Positions 31,253-40,070 of a stretch of 64,000 nt of DNA are shown here, piece after piece. The notes below the pieces were generated by a model. The model made no database searches. It saw nothing but the letters and a program-made list of their open reading frames with translations, and was not told where the DNA came from. The number at the start of each line of letters is the position of its first letter. Position 1 is the stretch's first letter. The stretch spans positions 310,001 to 374,000 of the forward strand of contig NZ_VRYZ01000001.1 in the NCBI RefSeq assembly GCF_008064635.1, read 5' to 3'. Source of the DNA: Parahaliea aestuarii. Its GTDB lineage: Bacteria; Pseudomonadota; Gammaproteobacteria; Pseudomonadales; Halieaceae. The position numbers were made by a program, and so were the translations under genes.

Positions 31253-31282
31253 AAAAACGCGGGCTTCGGTCCGCGTTTTTTG
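31253..31282 (+). terminator. Terminator after the peroxiredoxin gene
   Basis: AAAAACGCGG-GCTTCGG-TCCGCGTTTTTT: stem, stable loop and T-run, 23 bp after the stop. Confidence 0.85.
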
Positions 31283-31331
31283 CTTGCGGCGGGTGGTTTG
31301 GCGGCCCTTTGAGCCGCTGAGTTGTTCTCTT

Positions 31332-32092
31332 GGCGGCCTTGCGGCCGCTGCGTCGCTGGGAATAATCCGGGCGGCCTTGCGGCCTTGCGGCCGCTGCGTC
31401 GCCGGCGATCAGGGGAGCTTCTTTTACTCCATTCCGGGACGATCGGCTGTGTTTTCCTTTGGGCGATTTTTTGCTCGTTAGTTGCAGCCGGCTTGAGAAT
31501 GGCCACCGAGTGCACAGGATTTTGGGCACGCTGATCGTTCTGAAGTTCGGCAGTGCCCTTCGCGGGGGCTGGTGACGCTGTAAGGGCAGACCGCACTCAC
31601 AGCCGCCGCCCTCCAAGTCCGTAAAAGAACTCCCCTGCTCACCGTCAACGCGGGTGGGAAACCGCTCCATGGGCACTTTGCTACGATTGAATGCTGAAAC
31701 CGCCGAAACCGCCGAAACCGCCGAAACCGCCGAAACCGCTAATTCAGCCAGTTTCGCCAAGCCCTGCCATCTCTCCATCCAAAGCTCCCAGCCTCCCGCT
31801 GGCACCCGCATTGACGTCGGTGGGGGAAAGCCTTTTGCGGACTTGGAGGGCGGCGGCTGTGAGCTCGGTCCACACTTACGAAGTCACCCGGCATCGCGAA
31901 GGGCACTGCCGAACTTCAGAACGATCAGCGTGCCAAGAATTCTGTGCACACAGCGGTCACAACGAAGCTGGCAGCAACTAACGAGGAAAAAATCACCCAA
32001 AGGAAGGCACAGCCGATCTTCCCGGAATGGAGCAAAAGACTTTCACCGGCCGACGGCGATGCAGCGGCCCACAGGGCCGCCAGCAACAGAGC
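31332..32092. repeat. Large imperfect inverted repeat, gene-free
   Basis: Left arm about 31332-31665 and right arm about 31797-32092 are diverged reverse complements, including a 40-bp exact match (31525-31564 with 31895-31934). The centre holds a 9-bp tandem repeat. Open frames on both strands translate into the same low-complexity peptide ([20 protein letters not shown]) because the arms mirror each other, and look like chance frames. This explains most of the 959-bp gap 31231-32189. Ends are approximate and no target-site duplication was seen. Confidence 0.75.
31696..31740 (+). repeat. Five tandem copies of a 9-bp unit
   Basis: GAAACCGCC is repeated five times; the last copy ends in T. 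It sits in the loop of the large inverted repeat. In one frame it would encode AET repeats. Confidence 0.9.
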
Positions 32093-32149
32093 GCATGGGC
32101 TCCCCCCCAGCGGCGGCGACACAGCGTCACATCAGTACCCGACATCAGG

Positions 32150-32155
32150 TATAAT
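32150..32155 (+). promoter_or_regulatory. -10 element upstream of proA
   Basis: A perfect TATAAT lies 35 bp before the proA start. The -35 region (GTCACA at 32127-32132, 17-bp spacing) is weak. It lies just outside the inverted repeat. Confidence 0.5.
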
Positions 32156-32189
32156 CCCGCCCCTTTCCACCCGCAGCACAGTGAGCCCA

Positions 32190-33464
32190 ATGCACACCGC
32201 GGAACAGATCGACATAGCCCAGTACATGGATCGCCTCGGCCGCCAGGCGCGGGAAGCCGCCGCCAAAGTGGCCGCATCCAGTACCGCCACCCGCAACGCC
32301 GCCCTGCTGGCCGCCCGCGACGCCCTTGACGGCGCCCGCGCCGCACTGGCCGAAGCCAATGCCCGGGATATGGCCCGCGGCCGCGAGAATAACCTCGACG
32401 CGCCCCAGCTGGACCGCCTCGAGCTGACCCCGGCGCGTATCGACACCATGCTCGAAGGGCTCACCCAGGTTGCCTCCCTGCCAGACCCGGTAGGCAGCAT
32501 GACCGATCTCAACACCCGCCCAAGCGGTATCCAGGTGGGCAAGATGCGGGTGCCGCTGGGGGTAATCGGCATCATTTACGAGTCGCGTCCGAATGTGACC
32601 GTGGAGGCGGCCAGCCTGTGCCTGAAATCCGGCAATGCCACTATTTTGCGCGGCGGATCGGAGGCCCTGGCTTCCAATGGCGCCATTGCCGCCTGCCTCG
32701 CCGAGGGCCTGCGCAGCGCGGGTCTGCCAGAGACCGCGGTGCAGGTGCTGGAGACACCGGATCGCGCCGCGGTGGGTCACCTGATAGCCATGCCTGACTA
32801 TGTGGACGTGATCGTGCCGCGGGGGGGCAAGGGCCTGATCGAGCGCATCAGTCGCGATGCCCGGGTGCCGGTAATCAAGCACCTGGACGGTATCTGCCAT
32901 GTTTACATCGACGAGGGCGCGGACCTCGACATGGCCTTCAATATTGCCCTCAACGCCAAGACCCATCGCTACGGCACCTGCAATACCATGGAAACCCTGC
33001 TGGTGGCCGCCAGCGAGGCGCCCGCCATTCTGCCGCGCCTGGCGCTCGCCTATGGCGACAAGGGCGTGGAGCTGCGCGGTTGCGAGCGCACCCGGGCCAT
33101 ATTGCCGGAAAGCCGGGCGGCCACAGAGCAGGACTGGGGCGAGGAGTACCTGGCGCCGGTGCTGGCCATTCGCGTGGTGGATGACCTGGATGCCGCCATT
33201 GCCCACATCAATCGCTACAGTTCCCGGCACACCGACAGCATCGTCACCCGCGATCACGGTCGCGCCATGCGCTTCCTGCGCGAGGTGGATTCCAGCTCGG
33301 TGATGATCAATGCCTCCACCCGCTTTGCCGACGGCTTTGAATACGGCCTGGGAGCGGAGATCGGTATTTCCACCGACAAGCTTCACGCCCGCGGCCCGGT
33401 GGGCCTGGAGGGCCTGACATCGCAGAAGTACGTGGTGTTTGGCGAGGGGCAGATCCGCTCTTGA
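32190..33464 (+). CDS. proA: Gamma-glutamyl phosphate reductase
   Basis: 424 residues (E. coli 417). NADPH-dependent second step of proline synthesis from glutamate. Visible: [40 protein letters not shown], the catalytic cysteine in [13 protein letters not shown], and [30 protein letters not shown] 32190 is the family start; the frame extends upstream into the repeat. The stop overlaps the nadD start. proB is not adjacent. Confidence 0.97.
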   Translation: MHTAEQIDIAQYMDRLGRQAREAAAKVAASSTATRNAALLAARDALDGARAALAEANARDMARGRENNLDAPQLDRLELTPARIDTMLEGLTQVASLPDPVGSMTDLNTRPSGIQVGKMRVPLGVIGIIYESRPNVTVEAASLCLKSGNATILRGGSEALASNGAIAACLAEGLRSAGLPETAVQVLETPDRAAVGHLIAMPDYVDVIVPRGGKGLIERISRDARVPVIKHLDGICHVYIDEGADLDMAFNIALNAKTHRYGTCNTMETLLVAASEAPAILPRLALAYGDKGVELRGCERTRAILPESRAATEQDWGEEYLAPVLAIRVVDDLDAAIAHINRYSSRHTDSIVTRDHGRAMRFLREVDSSSVMINASTRFADGFEYGLGAEIGISTDKLHARGPVGLEGLTSQKYVVFGEGQIRS

Positions 33465-34126
33465 GCGCGGTCGCCGCCCCGATCGGGGTGCTGGGGGGAA
33501 CCTTCAACCCCATCCATCACGGACACCTGCGCTCGGCGCTGGAACTGGTGGAAATACTGGGCCTGGAGCAGCTGCGGCTGATTCCCTGTGCCCGTCCGCC
33601 GCACCGCGAGGCGCCGGATTGCAGCGCGGAGCAGCGCGCTGCAATGGTCGAACTGGCGGTAGCGGGAGAGCCTCGCCTGTGCTGTGACCGGCGCGAGCTG
33701 GAGCGCGAGGGCCTGTCCTATACGGTGGATACGCTCGCCAGCCTGCGCTCGGAATGGGGTGCGCAGCGCCCGCTGTGCCTGGTGCTGGGCTACGATGCAG
33801 TGGCGACACTGGACAGCTGGCACCGCTGGCGGGAGCTATTGGACTATGCCCATATCGTCATCATTGCCCGTCCGGGCTGGGAGTTGCCGCACGTCGGTTC
33901 CGTGGCCGAGTGGCTTTCGGAACACCGGGTGAGCGGGCCAGAGGCACTGGGGAAGGCGCCTGCGGGCGCGGTGCTGTCACTGGCGCTGCGGCCCCTGGCC
34001 ATCGCCTCTACCGATATCCGGACGCTGCTGGCAGCGGGGCGCTCGCCGCGTTTTCTGCTGCCGGAGCCGGTACTGGACTATATTGAGATTCATCAACTGT
34101 ATCGCGGCACAGGCAATGGAGCCTGA
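33461..34126 (+). CDS. nadD: Nicotinate-mononucleotide adenylyltransferase
   Basis: 221 residues. Nucleotidyl-transferase fold with [12 protein letters not shown] (12-23) and the C-terminal [13 protein letters not shown]. NadD makes deamido-NAD in NAD synthesis. The start appears to be TTG 33461, overlapping the proA stop, because no ATG or GTG lies before GVLGGTFNP in a suitable place. rsfS follows, as is common. Confidence 0.94.
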   Translation: MSAVAAPIGVLGGTFNPIHHGHLRSALELVEILGLEQLRLIPCARPPHREAPDCSAEQRAAMVELAVAGEPRLCCDRRELEREGLSYTVDTLASLRSEWGAQRPLCLVLGYDAVATLDSWHRWRELLDYAHIVIIARPGWELPHVGSVAEWLSEHRVSGPEALGKAPAGAVLSLALRPLAIASTDIRTLLAAGRSPRFLLPEPVLDYIEIHQLYRGTGNGA

Positions 34127-34154
34127 ACGCCGTCAACAACCGCTGGAAAACTGG

Positions 34155-34517
34155 ATGCAAGCAGAGCAGATCAAGCAAATCGTCGAAACCGCGCTGGATG
34201 ACCTCAAGGCGGTCAACATCGTAACCCTGGACGTCACCGGGCTCACCGATGTCATGGATTACCTGGTGATTGCCAGTGGCACTTCCAATCGCCACGTGAA
34301 ATCCCTGGCCAACAATGTGGTGGTGGAGGGCAAGAAGCAGGGCGCCCGTCCGCTGGGCGTGGAGGGTGAGGACGCCGGTGACTGGGTGCTGGTGGACTTC
34401 GGCGATGTGGTGGTGCATGTGATGCTGCCGGCGACCCGCGACTTCTACGACCTTGAACGCCTGTGGGTGAGGCCGGTGGCGGGCAGCGCCAGCGAGCAGG
34501 AGGCGGAGCGGGACTGA
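34155..34517 (+). CDS. rsfS: Ribosomal silencing factor RsfS
   Basis: 120 residues: [49 protein letters not shown] and [27 protein letters not shown]. RsfS binds L14 and blocks subunit joining in starvation. ATG 34155 matches the family start (MQ...); ATG 34116, overlapping nadD, would give a 13-residue extension. Its stop overlaps rlmH. Confidence 0.94.
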   Translation: MQAEQIKQIVETALDDLKAVNIVTLDVTGLTDVMDYLVIASGTSNRHVKSLANNVVVEGKKQGARPLGVEGEDAGDWVLVDFGDVVVHVMLPATRDFYDLERLWVRPVAGSASEQEAERD

Positions 34518-34987
34518 TGCGCCTCAGCATCGTCTGCGTGGGCGGCAAAATGCCGGCCTGGGTGGACGCCGGTGTCGGTGAGTACGAAATGCGCCTGCCG
34601 CGCGAACTGAACTTGCAGTGGAAGGAAATCCCCCTGGCCCGCCGCGGCCGCGACAGCAAGCCGGAGCAACTGCGCCAGGCCGAGGGCGAGCAGATTCTGA
34701 AAGCCATTCCCGAAAGCGACCGCGTGATCGCCCTCGATGTGCAGGGCAAAAGCTGGTCGACGCCGGAACTGGCGCAGCAACTGTCGGGCTGGCAGATGTC
34801 CGGTGACAACTACAGCCTGGTCATCGGCGGCCCCGACGGCCTTGCCCCACAGTGTCTCGAGCGCGCAGAGCGGCGCTGGTCGCTCGGCCCCCTGACCCTG
34901 CCGCACCCTCTGGTGCGCATTGTTTTGGCGGAACAGCTGTATCGGGCTTGGACAATTACGGTTAACCACCCGTATCATCGCGACTAG
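34517..34987 (+). CDS. rlmH: 23S rRNA pseudouridine-1915 N3-methyltransferase
   Basis: 156 residues (E. coli 155). SPOUT methyltransferase with VIALDVQGKSWSTPELAQQL, SLVIGGPDGLAPQCLERAERRWSLGPLTLPHPLVRIVLAEQLYRAW and the C-terminal HPYHRD. It modifies helix 69 of 70S ribosomes. Starts in an overlap with the rsfS stop (TGATG). Confidence 0.95.
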   Translation: MRLSIVCVGGKMPAWVDAGVGEYEMRLPRELNLQWKEIPLARRGRDSKPEQLRQAEGEQILKAIPESDRVIALDVQGKSWSTPELAQQLSGWQMSGDNYSLVIGGPDGLAPQCLERAERRWSLGPLTLPHPLVRIVLAEQLYRAWTITVNHPYHRD

Positions 34988-35131
34988 AGAAACCTCTGCA
35001 AAGCTACTGCGCTCGACATCTGAACCCCCGGCGGTGCTCGGAATGCTCATTTATTGCCATATAAACTCCGCATCCTGCGCTCCGGCGGAGGTGCACCTGT
35101 ATTCGCTCGCTACGCTTTCCAGAGGCTTCTC
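34987..35131. repeat. 145-bp element with imperfect terminal inverted repeats
   Basis: GAGAAACCTCTGCAAAGC (34987-35004) and GCTTTCCAGAGGCTTCTC (35114-35131) are inverted repeats with two mismatches that bound almost the whole rlmH-mrdA gap. The left end begins at the last base of the rlmH stop. It may be a small non-autonomous mobile element or a regulatory hairpin. Confidence 0.5.
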
Positions 35132-35161
35132 ACCCTGTTCCAGATTGCGGCTATTTAGTTA

Positions 35162-37036
35162 ATGCCGCAGCACATCGCCCTCAAGGATCCCAATCGGGAA
35201 AGTCGCATTTTCAGCGCGCGCACCATCACTGCGATCCTCATCGTGACAGGATTGCTGGGGATTATCCTGGCGCGCTATCACACCCTGCAGATCACCGAGT
35301 ATGAGACCTACCGGACCCAGTCCGAGCGCAACCGGGTGCAGCTACAGCCGCTGCCGCCCAAGCGCGGCCTGATCTACGATCGCAACGGTGTACTCCTTGC
35401 AGACAATCGCCCCAGTCACCTCCTGTCCATCGTGGTGGAGCGGGTGCCCGACCTGGAGCAGACCCTGGCGGAGCTGCGGCAGCTGGTTCCGGTGTCTGAT
35501 GCCGACCTTGAGGCCTTCTACAAGAAAAAGAACCAGCGCCGCCCCTACGAAGCGGTGCCCCTGCGTTTTCGCCTGACCGAGAGCGAACGCGCCGTACTGG
35601 CGGTCAACCGCCATCGCCTGCCGGGGGTGACGGTGGAGGCCCAGCTGGTGCGGCACTACCCCCACGGCGAGTTGTTCTCCCACGCTATCGGCTACGTCGG
35701 CCGCATCAACGAGCGTGAGACTTTCGAGCTGGATGCCTCCGATTACCGCGGTACCTTCCATATCGGCAAGGTGGGAGTGGAGAAGTACTACGAGGATCTC
35801 CTGCACGGCGAGGTGGGTTACCAGAATGTCGAAACCAATGCCCACGGCCGCGTGCTGCGGGTACTGGAACGCTTCGACCCCAAGCCCGGCGCCGATCTGG
35901 TGCTGCACCTGGACATCGGCTTGCAGCGGGTGGCCTTTGACGCGCTCGGCGACCAGCGCGGCGCCGTGGTGGCGATGGACCCGGCCACTGGCGGGGTCCT
36001 GGCGCTGGTATCCACCCCGGGTTACGACAGCAACCTCTTCGTCAACGGCATCAGTTCCGCTGATTACAGCGCATTGCGCGACTCGCCGGATGTGCCCCTG
36101 TTCAACCGCGCGGTGCAGGGGCAGTATCCCCCTGGCTCAACGATCAAGCCAATGATGGCCATGGCGGGGCTGAAGTCGGGGCTGGTGACCCCCGAGTACA
36201 CCGTTCCCGATCCTGGCTGGTACAGCCTGCCCGGCGACTCGCGCCGCTACCGCGACTGGATTCTGAAAATCCGCGGTACCGGCCACGCGCCGCGGGTGGA
36301 TATGGAGATGGCGATTGCCGAGTCCTGTGACGTGTATTTCTATGACCTCGCCCGGCGCATGACCATCGACGGCATGTACGAATACCTGCACCCCTTTGGC
36401 CTCGGCGAGCGCTCTGGCATCGACACCACCAACGAGCGCCGCGGGGTGTTGCCGTCCACGCGCTGGAAGCGCGACGCCATGAACCAGCCCTGGTATCCGG
36501 GTGAAACCATCAGTGCCGGCATTGGCCAGGGGTATATGCTGGCCACACCGGTGCAGCTGGCGGTGGCCACCACGGCGCTGGCGACCCGCGGCACGCACTA
36601 TTCCCCCCGCCTGGTGAGATCCATCAACGGGGAGGTGGTGAGCGCGCCGGAGTTGACGCCGGTCCAGGGCAGCGAGGAGCACTGGAGTGCGGTGCAGAAC
36701 GCGATGCGGGAAGTGGTGCACGGGCGGCGCGGTTCGGCGCGCAAGATCGCTGCGGGGATTCAGTATGAAATGGCCGGTAAAACCGGTACCGCCCAGGTGA
36801 TCGGTATTGCCCAGGGCGAAATCTACCGCGAGGAAGAGGTGGCAGAGCGCCATCGCAATCACGGTCTGTTCATCGCCTTTGCGCCGCTGGAGGCACCCAC
36901 CATCGCAGTGGCGGTGATTGTGGAAAATGGTGGCGGTAGCAGTGCGGCCTATCCCATTGCGCGGCAGGTGATCGATGCCTGGCTGCTGGATGAGGAACTG
37001 CCCGTCGAAGATGCCGGGCCGGTGGAGGTGAATTGA
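35162..37036 (+). CDS. mrdA: Penicillin-binding protein 2 (elongasome transpeptidase)
   Basis: 624 residues (E. coli 633). One N-terminal membrane helix (about 20-38), then the dimerisation/pedestal region with LPPKRGLIYDRNGVLLADN. The transpeptidase domain has S326-TIK (PPGSTIKP), SCD and K540-TGT. PBP2 cross-links peptidoglycan during rod elongation with RodA. Start ATG 35162 follows a gap with no strong Shine-Dalgarno. The stop overlaps rodA. Confidence 0.97.
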   Translation: MPQHIALKDPNRESRIFSARTITAILIVTGLLGIILARYHTLQITEYETYRTQSERNRVQLQPLPPKRGLIYDRNGVLLADNRPSHLLSIVVERVPDLEQTLAELRQLVPVSDADLEAFYKKKNQRRPYEAVPLRFRLTESERAVLAVNRHRLPGVTVEAQLVRHYPHGELFSHAIGYVGRINERETFELDASDYRGTFHIGKVGVEKYYEDLLHGEVGYQNVETNAHGRVLRVLERFDPKPGADLVLHLDIGLQRVAFDALGDQRGAVVAMDPATGGVLALVSTPGYDSNLFVNGISSADYSALRDSPDVPLFNRAVQGQYPPGSTIKPMMAMAGLKSGLVTPEYTVPDPGWYSLPGDSRRYRDWILKIRGTGHAPRVDMEMAIAESCDVYFYDLARRMTIDGMYEYLHPFGLGERSGIDTTNERRGVLPSTRWKRDAMNQPWYPGETISAGIGQGYMLATPVQLAVATTALATRGTHYSPRLVRSINGEVVSAPELTPVQGSEEHWSAVQNAMREVVHGRRGSARKIAAGIQYEMAGKTGTAQVIGIAQGEIYREEEVAERHRNHGLFIAFAPLEAPTIAVAVIVENGGGSSAAYPIARQVIDAWLLDEELPVEDAGPVEVN

Positions 37037-38175
37037 TGGGGGACTATGTACGCCAGTTGCCGGGCAGTTCCGCTGGTCTTTCCCGACGCCCGGGTGCCAC
37101 GCAGCGCTTTCACCTGGATCTGCCGCTGTTGGGCCTGTTACTGGTATTGACACTGTTCGGCTTGGTGGTGCTGTACAGCGCCTCCGGTCAGAATATGGGT
37201 GCTGTCATCCGCCAGGGCCGGTTTATCCTGGTGGGCTTTGTGGTGATGATCGCGGCGGCGCAATTCAGCCTGCAGCGCTTCCAGCGCTGGGGGCCGTTGT
37301 TTTACCTTGTGGGGGTGGCCCTGCTGGTGGCGGTGGATGTCGCCGGAGTGGGGGCCAAGGGCGCCCAGCGCTGGTTGTCCATTGGCGGCTTCCGCTTCCA
37401 GCCCTCGGAAATCATGAAGCTCACGGTGCCGATGACGGTGGCCTGGTACCTGGCTGATCGTACCCTGCCGCCGCGCTTCAAATATATCGTTGCCTGCCTG
37501 ACGATTATCGCCATCCCCTCGGCGCTGATCCTGATACAGCCTGACCTCGGTACCTCGCTGCTGATTGCCGCCAGCGGCATGTTCGTAGTGTTCATGGCGG
37601 GCATTGGCTGGGGCTATATCTTCGGCGCTGTCCTGCTGGCGGTGGCATCGGCCTGGCCAGTGTGGATGTACGGGCTCAAGGAGTACCAGCAGCAGCGCAT
37701 CCTGACCCTGCTCAATCCCGAGAGTGACAAACTCGGCGCCGGCTGGAACATCATCCAGTCCAAGACCGCCATCGGCTCCGGCGGCTGGGAGGGCAAGGGC
37801 TGGCTCAAGGGCACCCAGTCCCAACTGGACTTTCTGCCCGAAAGTCACACCGATTTCATCATCGCGGTGCTGGCGGAGGAGTGGGGGCTGCGCGGCGTCA
37901 TCATTCTGATGGGCCTTTACCTGCTGATTCTGCTGCGTGGCTTCTGGATTGGCATCCACGCCCAGAGTAGCTACGGGCGTTTGATGGCCGGCAGCCTCAC
38001 GCTGACGTTTTTCGTATACATCTTTGTTAACATGGGCATGGTTGCCGGCCTGTTGCCGGTTGTGGGTGTACCGCTGCCGCTGGTCAGCGCCGGCGGCACC
38101 TCGGTGGTGACGCTGATGGCCGGCTTCGGCCTGTTGATGGCCGTCAGCACAGAACCGCGGCGCGTGGTGCACTGA
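37036..38175 (+). CDS. mrdB: Rod-shape peptidoglycan glycosyltransferase RodA
   Basis: 379 residues, SEDS family, about ten membrane helices. Conserved: GAKGAQRWLSIGGFRFQPSEIMKL, DLGTSLLIAASG, the large periplasmic loop with GWNIIQSKTAIGSGGWEGKGWLKGTQSQLDFLPESHTDFI, and VGVPLPLVSAGGTSVVTLMAGFGLL. It polymerises lipid II with PBP2. ATG overlaps the mrdA stop (TGATG). The basic N-terminal tail (about 30 residues) is cytoplasmic. Confidence 0.97.
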   Translation: MGDYVRQLPGSSAGLSRRPGATQRFHLDLPLLGLLLVLTLFGLVVLYSASGQNMGAVIRQGRFILVGFVVMIAAAQFSLQRFQRWGPLFYLVGVALLVAVDVAGVGAKGAQRWLSIGGFRFQPSEIMKLTVPMTVAWYLADRTLPPRFKYIVACLTIIAIPSALILIQPDLGTSLLIAASGMFVVFMAGIGWGYIFGAVLLAVASAWPVWMYGLKEYQQQRILTLLNPESDKLGAGWNIIQSKTAIGSGGWEGKGWLKGTQSQLDFLPESHTDFIIAVLAEEWGLRGVIILMGLYLLILLRGFWIGIHAQSSYGRLMAGSLTLTFFVYIFVNMGMVAGLLPVVGVPLPLVSAGGTSVVTLMAGFGLLMAVSTEPRRVVH

Positions 38176-38208
38176 CGCCCGCCCGGCCCGACTTCTGGAG
38201 ACCTCTGT

Positions 38209-39195
38209 ATGGTAAGACCCTTCATCCTCGCCCTGGCTACCACTGCGCTGATCCCCCTCCAGAGCCTGGCGCAGCACTACGGTGACAACCCGCAGGCGCA
38301 GGCAATGATCGAGGAGCTGGTCGCTGAGGAGGGTTTCGAGCGCGATACCCTGGAAACCCTGTTCGGCAAGGCCGAGCGGCAGCAGAGCATCATTGACGCC
38401 ATCTCCCGCCCGGCGGAAAAAACCAAGCCCTGGTACGAATACCGCAAAATCTTCCTGACCGAAAAGCGCGAGCGCGAAGGCCTCGAGTTCTACGCCGCCC
38501 ACCGCGAAACCCTGGAACGCGCGGAGGCGGAAACCGGCGTGCCGGCAGAGATCATCGTCGCCATCATCGGCGTCGAAACGTCCTACGGCCGTATCACCGG
38601 CAACTATCGGGTGATGGACGCCCTGTCCACCCTGGCCTTTGACTATCCCCGCCGCTCCGCCTTTTTCAGTAAGGAACTGAAAAACTACCTGCTGCTGACC
38701 CGCGACCAGGGCATGGATCCGATGGCCCTGAAGGGCTCCTACGCCGGGGCAATGGGCTACGGCCAGTTCATGCCCAGCAGTTACCGCAGCTACGCGGTGG
38801 ATTTCGACGGCGATGGCAGAACTGATATCTGGAACAATCCGGAGGATGCCATCGGCAGTGTTGCCAACTATTTCAAGCGTCACGGCTGGAACGCCGGCGA
38901 GCCGGTGGTGAGCGCCGCCAGCCTGCAGGGTGAAGTGCCCGAGGACTGGTTTAACGCCAGTCTCAAGCCCGAGCGCAGCCTTGTCGATTACAGCGCCGCC
39001 GGCCTGCAGCCGGTGACCGAGGGCCTCGATCCGGCGCAGCCAGCGACTGCCATTCGCTTTGAGACCGAGCAGGGCTATGAATACTGGCTGGGGCTGAAAA
39101 ACTTCTACGTCATCACCCGCTATAACCACAGCAGCATGTATGCCATGAGTGTTTACCAACTCAGCCAGCGTATCGCGGCCGGGGTGGCGCCGTGA
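38209..39195 (+). CDS. mltB: Lytic murein transglycosylase B
   Basis: 328 residues. Signal peptide (cleavage near SLA-QHY) without a lipobox cysteine, so it is probably soluble in the periplasm. The catalytic glutamate is E123 in IIGVETSYGRITGNYRV; further SYAGAMGYGQFMPSSYRSYAVDFDGDGRTDIWNNPEDAIGSVANYF. It cleaves glycan strands to 1,6-anhydro ends. Standard neighbour of rodA and rlpA. Confidence 0.95.
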   Translation: MVRPFILALATTALIPLQSLAQHYGDNPQAQAMIEELVAEEGFERDTLETLFGKAERQQSIIDAISRPAEKTKPWYEYRKIFLTEKREREGLEFYAAHRETLERAEAETGVPAEIIVAIIGVETSYGRITGNYRVMDALSTLAFDYPRRSAFFSKELKNYLLLTRDQGMDPMALKGSYAGAMGYGQFMPSSYRSYAVDFDGDGRTDIWNNPEDAIGSVANYFKRHGWNAGEPVVSAASLQGEVPEDWFNASLKPERSLVDYSAAGLQPVTEGLDPAQPATAIRFETEQGYEYWLGLKNFYVITRYNHSSMYAMSVYQLSQRIAAGVAP

Positions 39196-40019
39196 GGTCC
39201 TTGCGCCTCAGCGGTGCACTGCTTCTGTTCGCAGTGCTGGTCACCGCCTGCTCCATCGGCCCGCAACAACCGGAGCCGCCACCGCCACCGCCGCCAGTGC
39301 CCAGCGAGCCGGAGGTGTCTGACGGGGCACCCCTGCGCCACATCACCCCGGATCAGGTAGCCGACGCGGTGCCGCGGCCGGATCCCATCCTGTCGCTGGG
39401 CAACAAAAGTCCCTATACGGTCAATGGAGAGACTTACGAGGTGCTCGATGAGCACCACCGTTACCGCGAGCGGGGTATCGCCTCCTGGTACGGGACCAAA
39501 TTCGACGGGCGTAAAACCTCTAATGGCGAGGTCTATGATCTCTATGCAGCTTCAGCCGCGCACAAGACCCTGCCCATCCCCTGCTACGCCCGGGTGACCA
39601 ACCTGGACAACGGACGCAGCGTGATTGTGCGGGTCAATGACCGCGGCCCCTTCCACTCGGATCGCCTGATCGACTTGTCCTACGGGGCGGCGGTCAAGCT
39701 CGGTTACATGGAACATGGCACCGCGCCGGTGGAAGTGGAAGTGCTGACGGTCGCCGGGGTGGATGATCGCCGCGGCACGCCACTGGGCGACTACCGCTAC
39801 CTGCAACTGGGCGCCTACAGCACCGAGGATTCAGCCAGACAGCTCACCAGCCGGCTGGCATCGGAAATTGACGCCCCGGTGTTTGTGGCCCCGGTGGAGA
39901 CTGCTGGCAAGTTGCTGTACCGGGTGCGCATTGGCCCGCTGAACAGCAATGAGGCGCTACTGGTGCTGCAGGAACAACTGGAGGCCGGGGGCTACGGCAG
40001 CGGGCAACTACTGCCCTGA
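39192..40019 (+). CDS. rlpA: Septal-ring lytic transglycosylase lipoprotein RlpA
   Basis: 275 residues. Lipobox LVTAC (C20), proline-rich linker (PEPPPPPPPVPSEPE), the double-psi beta-barrel at about 90-185 (GIASWYGTKFDGRKTSNGEVYD, VRVNDRGPFHSDRLIDLSYGAA) and a SPOR domain at about 198-275 (YLQLGAYSTEDSARQL) that binds denuded septal glycan. GTG start in an overlap with the mltB stop. Confidence 0.95.
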   Translation: MRSLRLSGALLLFAVLVTACSIGPQQPEPPPPPPPVPSEPEVSDGAPLRHITPDQVADAVPRPDPILSLGNKSPYTVNGETYEVLDEHHRYRERGIASWYGTKFDGRKTSNGEVYDLYAASAAHKTLPIPCYARVTNLDNGRSVIVRVNDRGPFHSDRLIDLSYGAAVKLGYMEHGTAPVEVEVLTVAGVDDRRGTPLGDYRYLQLGAYSTEDSARQLTSRLASEIDAPVFVAPVETAGKLLYRVRIGPLNSNEALLVLQEQLEAGGYGSGQLLP

Positions 40020-40070
40020 TTCCCGACCAATTTATTTTTCACCTCTGCTACACACAGGGTTTTCTGCTTT

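Noticed and set aside
31696-31740. CRISPR array
   Set aside because: The unit is 9 bp with no spacers; it is a simple tandem repeat.
31200-31811. Open frames on both strands inside the inverted repeat (about 203 and 167 codons)
   Set aside because: They share peptide pieces only because the arms are mirror copies; start codons lack ribosome sites and composition is low-complexity. Treated as repeat, not genes.
37138-39159. Open frame of about 673 codons on the minus strand over rodA and mltB
   Set aside because: Spans two conserved genes on the other strand and has no recognisable domain.
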